Source: Pseudomonadota bacterium (GTDB taxonomy: Bacteria > Pseudomonadota > Gammaproteobacteria > Pseudomonadales > Halieaceae). Taken from it: a stretch of DNA of 7,038 bases. Below the pieces are notes generated by a model, which was not told the origin of the DNA, ran no database searches, and worked only from the letters and a program-made list of their open reading frames with translations. A program made the position numbers and the translations under genes. This document shows, piece by piece, positions 1-5,829 of the stretch. The stretch covers positions 1-7,038 of the forward strand of contig JAUVBI010000166.1 of assembly GCA_030591305.1 (NCBI GenBank). The letters are read 5' to 3'. Each line of letters begins with the position of its first letter. Position 1 is the first letter of the stretch.

Positions 1-1207
1 GGAGGTTATCCAGGTTGGCATCCCGGTAGCTTAGCAGTGTCCCTACGCCATTGGGCCAACCAGCCAGCAATGGATGAACAGAGCCCAAGTCTACAATCAG
101 GCCATAGTGGGAGGAATAAAATGTGTGGTCTACAGCTTGCACCGTACCGTCTTCCATCTTCTGCTCGGCGCTCACCGTTTGCGAGCTTATCGTCCGCCAC
201 TCCCCATCATAAAGGTACTCCATTAGGTTCTCAGAGTTCAATTCCAGTTCATACAGGGTGAATCTTTTGGCTGTACTCACCGTATGGGACCAGGCCAGGT
301 TTTTGTTAAATCCAAGTACCACCAGGGGCAGGCCGGACAGGGACGAACCCATTACATCGTACTCGCCTGGAATCGTCAGATGAGACATATAGAATCGTTC
401 ATTGCCCTGCCACGGAAAGTGAGGGTTGCCCAACAAAACACCGGAGTTTCCCTGTGAAGCCTGCTCTCCTGCGGCATATGCGTTTGAACCAATTTGCTCG
501 GGTGTGGGTAGGCCCATCGCAGTCACAAATTTTTCTTTATCGATTGCGGCTATCAATTGCTCAATGTTAGCGGTCGGCACAAAATGCACAATGGATATCG
601 GACCCTGGGCCGCCACAGAAAAATCAGCGAGAGGGCCAGAGCTCGCCCGCAATATCGTTTTGTGAATCAACCTGGCAATATCTATTGTTGCTACCTCACG
701 CACCCATTCCGCGTCGCGACAGCCCTCCTCTCCTTCCGCCAGGTTTCCTACCCCTGTTTCGGCCAGGAAACGATTCAAACCCGCCGCATAGCCCTCGGCA
801 AGGTCAACTATGTACGGTGGCAACTCATCAAAAAATATGCGCTGCATCCGCTCATCATCATTGAGCAGCTTATAGACAAAATCGGCATTGAGGTCGCCGT
901 CATCACCCAGGTAGCGAGCAGACTCGCCATTGGCTTTTACCACCTCCTTCATCACAACACAGTAGTTCTGTTGGGCATAGGCATAGCCATAGCCATAGCC
1001 CAGGCTACCCCAATCATCAGCCGTCACATGGGGGATACCGTATTCCGTCCAGACTACCTCTGCATCGTAGGTTAGCTCCGGTTCGGTGGGGGGCTCTACA
1101 GGCGGAAAGTCAATTCCCCCATCCGAGGAGTCACTGCAGCCGACGATGAAGGAAAAGCAAATTGTAGCAATAGCCAGTAGCCACCGGGGTGATGCGGAAA
1201 AGTTCAT
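1..1207 (-). CDS. PvdQ-like N-acyl-homoserine-lactone acylase lipoprotein (penicillin acylase family), 3' end beyond window
   Basis: The first 402 residues of an N-terminal-nucleophile hydrolase are present; the rest lies off the left edge. The start is ATG at 1207, with GAGG (1219-1216) 8 bases upstream. Residues 10-24 form a lipoprotein signal ending in the lipobox IVGC (Cys24), followed by Ser, which predicts outer-membrane sorting. The alpha-chain motif GYGYGYAYAQ (71-80) resembles the PvdQ region. The predicted autocleavage site is G240/S241 in GSNAY, so Ser241 would be the nucleophile. His263 in NPHFPW lies 22 residues later and Val310 in HTV lies 69 later, matching the spacing I recall for PvdQ Ser1/His23/Val70 of the beta chain. 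SYRDANLDN (393-401) also fits. The family cleaves the amide of long-chain acyl-homoserine lactones or acylated siderophore precursors. Known homologues are usually soluble periplasmic proteins, so the lipid anchor is unusual. The substrate is uncertain. Confidence 0.9.
   Translation of the reverse strand, partial: MNFSASPRWLLAIATICFSFIVGCSDSSDGGIDFPPVEPPTEPELTYDAEVVWTEYGIPHVTADDWGSLGYGYGYAYAQQNYCVVMKEVVKANGESARYLGDDGDLNADFVYKLLNDDERMQRIFFDELPPYIVDLAEGYAAGLNRFLAETGVGNLAEGEEGCRDAEWVREVATIDIARLIHKTILRASSGPLADFSVAAQGPISIVHFVPTANIEQLIAAIDKEKFVTAMGLPTPEQIGSNAYAAGEQASQGNSGVLLGNPHFPWQGNERFYMSHLTIPGEYDVMGSSLSGLPLVVLGFNKNLAWSHTVSTAKRFTLYELELNSENLMEYLYDGEWRTISSQTVSAEQKMEDGTVQAVDHTFYSSHYGLIVDLGSVHPLLAGWPNGVGTLLSYRDANLDNL
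976..999. repeat. Four tandem hexamers inside the acylase gene
   Basis: CATAGG is followed by three CATAGC units on the plus strand. Read on the minus strand they give alternating Gly-Tyr/Ala-Tyr codons of the GYGYGYAYA stretch (residues 71-79). The peptide is close to the GYGIGYAYA I recall in PvdQ, so protein constraint explains most of it. The near-identical codons make replication slippage in whole codons possible. Confidence 0.65.
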
Positions 1208-1389
1208 ACGGACGTCCTCAGTTTAAATATGCCAGCTGGATGATGATAATGAATAACGAGTGCGAACACACCCAGCTACACCCAATTTTACAAGGTTAAT
1301 TATGGCCAGGCTAACCGACATTAATGACCGGCTGGAACTGCCCCTTTTCAGCGAACCACAGGTCGTACTGCACCTGTTGATGCAACCCA
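1208..1389. other. Intergenic region between crotonase and acylase genes
   Basis: These 182 bases separate two minus-strand genes. They hold a 20-base inverted repeat (1358-1377) and the acylase ribosome-binding site (1216-1219, inside the palindrome GGACGTCC at 1210-1217). I see no hairpin followed by a T-run on either strand, so no intrinsic terminator. AT-rich sequence between about 1225 and 1300 could carry an acylase promoter, but no convincing -35/-10 pair stands out. Two short frames are open here: a plus-strand ATG frame at 1302-1403 (33 residues, weak AAGG upstream) and a minus-strand frame ending at 1311. Neither has family support. Confidence 0.6.
1358..1377. repeat. 20-base inverted repeat, possible operator
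   Basis: The arms ACAGGT (1358-1363) and ACCTGT (1372-1377) are perfect 6-base inverted copies separated by 8 bases. The repeat lies 150 bases upstream of the acylase start and just past the crotonase stop. No T-run follows on either strand, so it is not an intrinsic terminator. The hexamers and spacing are those of a LuxR-type lux box, but the arm order is swapped relative to the canonical site, so it cannot be called one. It could be an unrelated operator or chance. Confidence 0.3.
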
Positions 1390-2154
1390 TTAGAGATCTT
1401 TAAAATTCGCCGGGCGCTTTTCCATAAAAGCAGTAATCGCCTCAATGTTTTCAGGGGAACCCGCCTGTCTGGCCATAGCCGTTTTTTCCAGCTCGAAGGC
1501 GCTATCGATGGGTGCTTTATGGTGTAGCTTCAAACAGGCTTTAATTTCGCGCAGGGAGTTAACCGGCCACTGGGCTATCTCCGAGGCCTTGGCCAGCGCG
1601 TAATCGTAAACGCTGCTATCAGGTAATACCGCAGCTGCAATACCATAACTGAGAGCTTTGTCGGCATCTATCCACTGTGCCGTATAGAACAGCTCCGCAG
1701 CGCGCTGGGCACCAATGTTTGCTTGCAGCATATAGCTACTTGCCCACTCCGGCACCAGGCCAAGATTGGCGAAGGGCAAGCGCATACGCAACCCCTCCCC
1801 CACATAAACCATGTCTGCATGAAACAGGATTGTTGCACCCCCTCCTATGGCAATCCCTTTTACCGCCGCCACCATGGGCTTGCCAAAGGCGGCAACTGCA
1901 CGGGCCGCTGATTCAAAGGGGTGCTCTTCACCCCCATGGCTTTCACCAAAACTGGACAGGTCAACCCCTGCACAAAAATCGTCTCCGGCACCCGTCAATA
2001 ATAAACAGACCACCGAATCATCTTCATTCGCTGCATTGAATGTTTCCCGCAGGGCGACCCACATCTCGGTATTGATAGCGTTTTTCTTGTGGGGGCGATT
2101 GAACGTCACCACGAGCACCCCATCGATGTTTTCGGTGAGAATGGTATCGGACAT
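1390..2154 (-). CDS. Enoyl-CoA hydratase/isomerase (crotonase) family protein
   Basis: This is a complete 254-residue crotonase, the usual family length. The start ATG at 2154 has a strong GGAGG (2165-2161) 6 bases upstream. The oxyanion-hole segments are visible: DFCAGVDL (59-66) and AIGGGATILFHAD (102-114). In the active-site stretch LPFANLGLVPEW (126-137), the position of the first hydratase Glu (PE in the usual PExxLG) is Phe128. Glu136 after GLVP is kept. That single-Glu pattern is typical of delta3-delta2-enoyl-CoA isomerases and related crotonases rather than classical hydratases. The C-terminal AFMEKRPANFKDL is the standard family tail. The protein probably acts on a CoA thioester in the cytoplasm. 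Its gene starts 23 bases after the nitroreductase stop, so it is very likely cotranscribed with the upstream genes. The exact reaction (isomerisation, hydration or another crotonase chemistry) is not settled. Confidence 0.93.
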   Translation of the reverse strand: MSDTILTENIDGVLVVTFNRPHKKNAINTEMWVALRETFNAANEDDSVVCLLLTGAGDDFCAGVDLSSFGESHGGEEHPFESAARAVAAFGKPMVAAVKGIAIGGGATILFHADMVYVGEGLRMRLPFANLGLVPEWASSYMLQANIGAQRAAELFYTAQWIDADKALSYGIAAAVLPDSSVYDYALAKASEIAQWPVNSLREIKACLKLHHKAPIDSAFELEKTAMARQAGSPENIEAITAFMEKRPANFKDL

Positions 2155-2177
2155 ATTGAACCTCCAGCAGCGCCAGC

Positions 2178-2852
2178 TTATGAATGAAAGGTAACGATAT
2201 CTGCCAGGGCAGCTCTTGCAGTAGCACAGGAATTTATGGGTGCATCGGGATCGGGGTAGCCGAAGGAAATACCGAATACCAGTTTATTGGATGCATCCAC
2301 AGACAGCTCATCGCGAACCACGTTTGCCAGCAAACTCAACGATGTCTGCGGGCAGCTGCCCAGGCCACAAGCTGTCAAACTCAACATCAGGGTCTGGGCG
2401 AACATGCCCAGATCGGCAGCCTCGCGCAAGCCGAAAGGTTCTGGTAAAAACAGGAAAGCCACATGAGGAGCACCAAAGAAGGAGAAGTTCTGCATAAACA
2501 CTTCATGCCGACGCGCCTTTTCTTCGCGGGTGATACCCGCAGAATCGTACAGGGCCTGTGCGGCACCATATTGCCTCTCCTTGTAGGTGCCGTCATAGGC
2601 ACCGTCATAGGGGAAATCCATACTCAAATTTCCCGCCATGAACTCCTCGGGCATTTTCTGCCGCAGGGCCTCCAGCTTGTCACCTGAGGCGACATGCACA
2701 ATCCAGGGCTGAGTATTACAGTTGCTGGGGGCATGCGAAGCGCTGGTAAAGATAGCTTCAAGTGTCTCCTGGGGCACAAGCTGAGGCAGAAACGCCCGTA
2801 ATGACCTGCGTTTGGCGACTATTTCGTCAAAGGTTTTGCTGTCCGAGCTCAT
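2178..2852 (-). CDS. Nitroreductase-family FMN oxidoreductase
   Basis: This encodes 224 residues from the ATG at 2852, chosen because AGGAA (2865-2861) lies 8 bases upstream. A GTG at 2891 would add 13 unconserved-looking residues and has no comparable site. Nitroreductase-fold FMN contacts are visible: RRSLRAF (15-21) at the N-terminus, APSNCNTQPW (41-50), ACGLGSCPQTS (161-171) and GISFGYPD (194-201). The family uses NAD(P)H and FMN to reduce nitro groups, quinones, enones or other acceptors, usually as a cytoplasmic homodimer. In this operon of acyl-CoA enzymes a nitro substrate is not the obvious choice. A redox step on a pathway intermediate is a reasonable inference but is not shown by the sequence. 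The gene lies 39 bases after the small crotonase-like ORF and 23 bases before the crotonase gene. A 12-base in-phase tandem repeat encodes the YDGA/YDGT region. Confidence 0.92.
   Translation of the reverse strand: MSSDSKTFDEIVAKRRSLRAFLPQLVPQETLEAIFTSASHAPSNCNTQPWIVHVASGDKLEALRQKMPEEFMAGNLSMDFPYDGAYDGTYKERQYGAAQALYDSAGITREEKARRHEVFMQNFSFFGAPHVAFLFLPEPFGLREAADLGMFAQTLMLSLTACGLGSCPQTSLSLLANVVRDELSVDASNKLVFGISFGYPDPDAPINSCATARAALADIVTFHS
2586..2609. repeat. 12-base tandem duplication inside the nitroreductase gene
   Basis: GGTGCCGTCATA (2586-2597) is followed directly by GGCACCGTCATA (2598-2609), with 10 of 12 bases the same. The unit is in phase and encodes the repeated YDGA/YDGT tetrapeptides near residues 82-89. 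It looks like a small local duplication in a surface loop. Confidence 0.6.
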
Positions 2853-2891
2853 CGTTTGAATTCCTGTTTTATGGTGTAGCACCATTATCAC

Positions 2892-3044
2892 CTATTTCCC
2901 GGTAAATACCGCAGCTCGTTTTTCCTTGAAGGCTGTCATGCCCTCTTTTGCATCCACGGATGCGAACACGGGCCCCGCCAGTTTATCGGAGGCAGCCATG
3001 GCGTCATCCTCGAACATATCTGCAATATTAAAATAATTACTCAT
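2892..3044 (-). CDS. 50-residue ORF equal to the C-terminal tail of an enoyl-CoA hydratase (truncated gene or micro-protein)
   Basis: The frame runs from ATG at 3044 to TAG at 2892 and has a strong AGGAAGG (3060-3054) 9 bases upstream. Residues 27-50 (FASVDAKEG, then AFKEKRAAVFTGK) match the end of crotonases, where the consensus is roughly a SxDAKEGxxAFxEKRxPxFTG tail. Residues 11-26 also look like the last helix before it. Everything carrying catalysis is missing: there is no oxyanion hole and no Glu. Two readings are possible. One is the remnant of a crotonase gene that kept its ribosome-binding site and first codons after an internal in-frame deletion. The other is a retained small protein. 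It lies 30 bases after the thiolase stop and 39 before the nitroreductase start, so it is probably still transcribed. It cannot be an enzyme by itself. Confidence 0.65.
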   Translation of the reverse strand: MSNYFNIADMFEDDAMAASDKLAGPVFASVDAKEGMTAFKEKRAAVFTGK

Positions 3045-3074
3045 TGCGCTAGCCCTTCCTACTTACAGTGATTA

Positions 3075-4250
3075 TCAGGGTTTATCTGCCCCTACAACCC
3101 ACATGGCAAAAAATTGTGCACCCCCACCGTAGGCGTGTCCCAGGGCAAGCTTGGCGCCCTCAACCTGGTGGCCTCCCGCATCTCCCCGTACCTGCCTTGC
3201 GGCCTCAGCGAAACGAATCATACCGGATGCACCAATGGGGTTGGAAGACAGAACACCGCCCGAGCAGTTCCAGGGAATATCACCGCCCTCGTCCAGCGAA
3301 GTGGCCCCGGACATCGTGAGCTTCCATCCTTCGCCCTCATCGGCAAACCCCAGATTCTCCAACCACATGGGTTCGTACCAGCTAAAGGGCACATACACCT
3401 CGGCACAGTCAAAGTCTTTGCGCGGATTGGTGATGCCGGCCTGCTGGTAAACATCCGCCGCACAATCGCGGCCTGCCTGGGGGCTAACCTCTTCCCGACC
3501 CGCATACATAGTCGGTTCCGAGCGCATGGCACAGCCGCGAATCCAGGCGGGGGGTTTGGGTGATTTTTCGGCCAGGTCTTGCGACACAATCACCATGGCA
3601 CAGGCACCATCAGAGGATGGACAGGCTTCCAGAAAGCGGATAGGATCCCATAACATCATGGACTCTTCCACTTCCTTCATGGTGATATCAGGTAAATGTA
3701 AATGGGCCAGCGGATTGCGCACCGCGTGCAGGCGATCTTTTACCGCCACTTTGATCCCCGTGTCGTAAGGGGCAGCAGAGCGGCGCATATATTCACGAAT
3801 GATAGGTGCAAAGTAGCCCCCTGCCCCGGCATTCAAGTGCACCGAGAACGGCTGTGGCGATGACAGCGCCCACATTGCATTGGACTCGGACTGCTTCTCG
3901 AAGGTCACCGTGAGTATTCGTTTGAATGTGCCACTTTGTACATGAGAGGCCGCTACCAGAGCTGTTGAGCCACCGACCGAGCCCGCCGTGTGAACACGAA
4001 ACATGGGCTTGCCGTTACAGCCCAGGGCATCGCTCAGATAGCACTCGGGCATAACAACACCCTCAAACATATCCGGCGCCTTGCCTATGACTACCGCGTC
4101 GATATCGTTAAAGGTGAGGTCGGCATCTTGCAGTGCATTAACTGCAGCCTCACGTACCAGGCCTGCAATGGAGACATCCCCTCTTTTAGTCTGGTATTTG
4201 GTTTGGCCTATTCCAACCACCGCTGCCAGTACTGCTGAATTATTAGCCAT
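3075..4250 (-). CDS. Thiolase-fold acyl-CoA lyase, Ltp3-like (SCP-x/lipid-transfer family)
   Basis: A complete 391-residue thiolase-fold protein. Its ATG (4250) shares one base with the TAA of the upstream gene, and GAGGGGG (4264-4258) precedes it by 7 bases, so translation is probably coupled. The core segments are HTAGSVGGSTAL (87-98), SSDGACAMV (212-220), DCAEVYVPFSWYEP (281-294), NPIGASG (337-343) and HAYGGGAQFFAMWVVG (372-387). Where thiolases have the nucleophilic Cys this protein has Ser91 by my hand alignment, and the His of HPxGxSG is Asn337. It is therefore unlikely to be an ordinary beta-ketothiolase. These substitutions are seen in Ltp-type aldolases, which cleave beta-hydroxyacyl-CoA side chains together with DUF35 partners. 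Tyr286 in the ExY motif is a candidate catalytic residue by analogy with Ltp2. Length and position suit actinobacterial Ltp3 (about 394 residues, from memory). It ends in TGA immediately followed by TAA. Confidence 0.88.
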   Translation of the reverse strand: MANNSAVLAAVVGIGQTKYQTKRGDVSIAGLVREAAVNALQDADLTFNDIDAVVIGKAPDMFEGVVMPECYLSDALGCNGKPMFRVHTAGSVGGSTALVAASHVQSGTFKRILTVTFEKQSESNAMWALSSPQPFSVHLNAGAGGYFAPIIREYMRRSAAPYDTGIKVAVKDRLHAVRNPLAHLHLPDITMKEVEESMMLWDPIRFLEACPSSDGACAMVIVSQDLAEKSPKPPAWIRGCAMRSEPTMYAGREEVSPQAGRDCAADVYQQAGITNPRKDFDCAEVYVPFSWYEPMWLENLGFADEGEGWKLTMSGATSLDEGGDIPWNCSGGVLSSNPIGASGMIRFAEAARQVRGDAGGHQVEGAKLALGHAYGGGAQFFAMWVVGADKP

Positions 4251-5311
4251 TACACAACCCCCTCTATCACGGCGACCAGATTGTGTTGCAGACAGGGGCC
4301 ACTGGTTGCATGGGCAATTCCCCTGCGTGCACCCCCACTGACAATTCTGTTAAACACCTCTCCGAACCGGGAGAGACCCGAGGCCATCATCAAGTTGCCC
4401 GCCAGCACGCCACCGCTGGGGTTGATGTCGGTTTCATCGCCAAGACCAAGCGCCCTGCTCAGAATAATTTCCTGGTGGGAGAACGGTGCATAGAGCTCCG
4501 CCACATCAATGTGCCCGTCAAATGCACCCGCCATGGCTGCCGCCTGCCGGGTGGACACCGAATCGGTGAGGTCACGCATGCCCATATTATGGGTTTCTAT
4601 TCGGTGATCAATACCACTGATAAGTGCATAGGGCACACCCCAGGCCAACGCCTTTTCCTCAGCGCAAATAATCATCGCACTGGCCCCATCGGAAATGGGA
4701 CAGCAGTCAGACTTTCGCAGGGGGGAAACAGTTGTTTCCTCAGCCAATAGCTCATCGACACTCAAAACACCCGACAACTGCGCTTTGGGATTGCTCAAGG
4801 CGTTGTTGCGCGACCTGGACACTACCGCGGCCATATCGCGCTCTGTGATAAGACCCGACTCCAGCATGAGCCGCGCCTGCATGGCGGCCAATGACACGCT
4901 ATCAACCCATTGTGGCGCCAGGTAATAGGGGTCCAATTGCTGGGACAACACGATGGGCAACTCCCCCGGGGAGGACTTGCCAAAGCCGTAGACCAGGGCC
5001 GACTCCGCCTGTCCCATTCTAATTTTCAGGATGGACTCATACAGCGCCCAGGCCGCATCCATCTCCACATGGGACTCCTTGATGGGTGGCACCGCACCCA
5101 GGGCATCCACTCCGGACACAAAGGCAAAGGCAGCACCCTGCAGGTAGTCACAACTGCCGGAGCAGACGAAGTCAACGTCCTGTGAATTATTCAAGCCCAC
5201 TTGCGCAAACACTGCGCGGAGTTGGGGCATGATAAGTTCCACCTCGTTTAAGGCACCCGCTTGTGAGATGCAGTCTGACTGGCTATAGGCCACTATTGCA
5301 ATTTTCTGCAT
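4250..5311 (-). CDS. Thiolase-fold protein, Ltp4-like, partner of the downstream thiolase-like protein
   Basis: A complete 353-residue protein, shorter than catalytic thiolases (about 390). The ATG at 5311 comes 2 bases after the stop of the zinc-ribbon DUF35 gene, with AAGG (5320-5317) 5 bases upstream. Recognisable blocks are HVEMDAAWALYES (81-93), ALVYGFGKSSPGE (105-117), LDPYYLAP (126-133), PISDGASAMI (205-214), DVAELYAPFSHQE (269-281), NPSGGVLAGN (297-306) and AHATSGPCLQHN (333-344). The usual nucleophile position falls in VEMDAA and has no Cys, and the HPxGxSG His position is Asn306. The match to the Ltp4 group (about 354 residues, from memory) is good in length and order. I expect it to pair with the Ltp3-like protein as one subunit type of an aldolase complex containing the DUF35 proteins. 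Which of the two carries catalysis is unknown. Cys340 is the only Cys near the C-terminal active-site loop. Confidence 0.87.
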   Translation of the reverse strand: MQKIAIVAYSQSDCISQAGALNEVELIMPQLRAVFAQVGLNNSQDVDFVCSGSCDYLQGAAFAFVSGVDALGAVPPIKESHVEMDAAWALYESILKIRMGQAESALVYGFGKSSPGELPIVLSQQLDPYYLAPQWVDSVSLAAMQARLMLESGLITERDMAAVVSRSRNNALSNPKAQLSGVLSVDELLAEETTVSPLRKSDCCPISDGASAMIICAEEKALAWGVPYALISGIDHRIETHNMGMRDLTDSVSTRQAAAMAGAFDGHIDVAELYAPFSHQEIILSRALGLGDETDINPSGGVLAGNLMMASGLSRFGEVFNRIVSGGARRGIAHATSGPCLQHNLVAVIEGVV

Positions 5312-5313
5312 AG

Positions 5314-5829
5314 TTACCTTCCCAGCCCGGTTACGGGGACTTCCCCAATATTTTCTATAGCCACATCGGCTTCATCCAGGGGCTTGAAGTAACGGATATT
5401 ATCCATTGCATAACCCCATTCCTGCCGTGGCTTCCACACCGCCTCCACCCTCTGGCCCATGTGAACATCTTCGTTGACACACTCGGACATCAGGTGGATG
5501 AAGGAGATATTGGCACCATCGGCCACCAGGTTGGCGATGATGTAAGGGGGCTTGATCGGGTTGCCGGGAATGGGAATGGCGACGATAGTAAAAGACTGCA
5601 CAGTCGCCTTGCCGGTAAGCACCACCTCTTCCTCCGTGGCAACACCACAGGCGGCACAGGACCCCCTGGGGGGACAGTAGACACTGTTGCAGTTTGGGCA
5701 GCGTTGACCGGTTAAGACACCCTTTTTAATTTGTGACAGAAATCGTGCCGGGGCATTGCCGGCGGTAAATTTATATTGCAGGTATATTGGCGTCTCAATG
5801 GCAGTAATCATTTCTCGCTCTTCACTCAT
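5314..5829 (-). CDS. DUF35 (OB-fold, acyl-CoA-associated) protein with zinc ribbon
   Basis: A 171-residue protein with the typical two-part DUF35 structure. The rubredoxin-like zinc ribbon has Cys44 and Cys47 (CPNC) and Cys58 and Cys61 (CAAC), with PPRG between them. An OB-fold follows (about 66-150), including GKATVQSFTIV and PPYIIANLVADG. DUF35 proteins bind the CoA part of substrates and assemble with thiolase-fold partners, for example ChsH2 with the aldolase Ltp2 in cholesterol side-chain cleavage. The ATG at 5829 lies inside an ATGA overlap with the stop of the previous gene, and I see no good Shine-Dalgarno just upstream, so translation probably depends on coupling. A second Met at residue 7 is possible but less likely given that overlap. 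The acidic tail after residue 151 extends beyond the core domain. Confidence 0.92.
   Translation of the reverse strand: MSEEREMITAIETPIYLQYKFTAGNAPARFLSQIKKGVLTGQRCPNCNSVYCPPRGSCAACGVATEEEVVLTGKATVQSFTIVAIPIPGNPIKPPYIIANLVADGANISFIHLMSECVNEDVHMGQRVEAVWKPRQEWGYAMDNIRYFKPLDEADVAIENIGEVPVTGLGR

Noticed and set aside
557..1075. 172-residue plus-strand ORF
   Set aside because: It is the antisense shadow of the acylase gene, whose minus-strand frame carries all the conserved PvdQ-type motifs.
1311..1385. Minus-strand frame after the crotonase stop reading LHQQVQYDLWFAEKGQ and onward to a TAG
   Set aside because: The peptide looks protein-like and might be the tail of a decayed gene, but it has no start, no ribosome-binding site and no family I recognise. 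The same frame is open within the crotonase, as chance frames often are.
1208..1389. Intrinsic terminator between the crotonase and acylase genes
   Set aside because: The inverted repeats here (for example 1358-1377) are not GC-rich stems followed by a T-run on either strand.
1302..1403. Plus-strand 33-residue ORF from ATG 1302 with AAGG upstream
   Set aside because: It is short, weakly signalled, resembles no family I know and runs antisense into the end of the crotonase gene.
2853..2891. Upstream GTG start at 2891 for the nitroreductase
   Set aside because: ATG 2852 has AGGAA at 8 bases, while the GTG has no such site and adds residues outside the family's usual N-terminus.
4283..4750. 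155-residue plus-strand ORF
   Set aside because: It is antisense to the Ltp4-like gene and has no recognisable domain; the minus frame is clearly coding.
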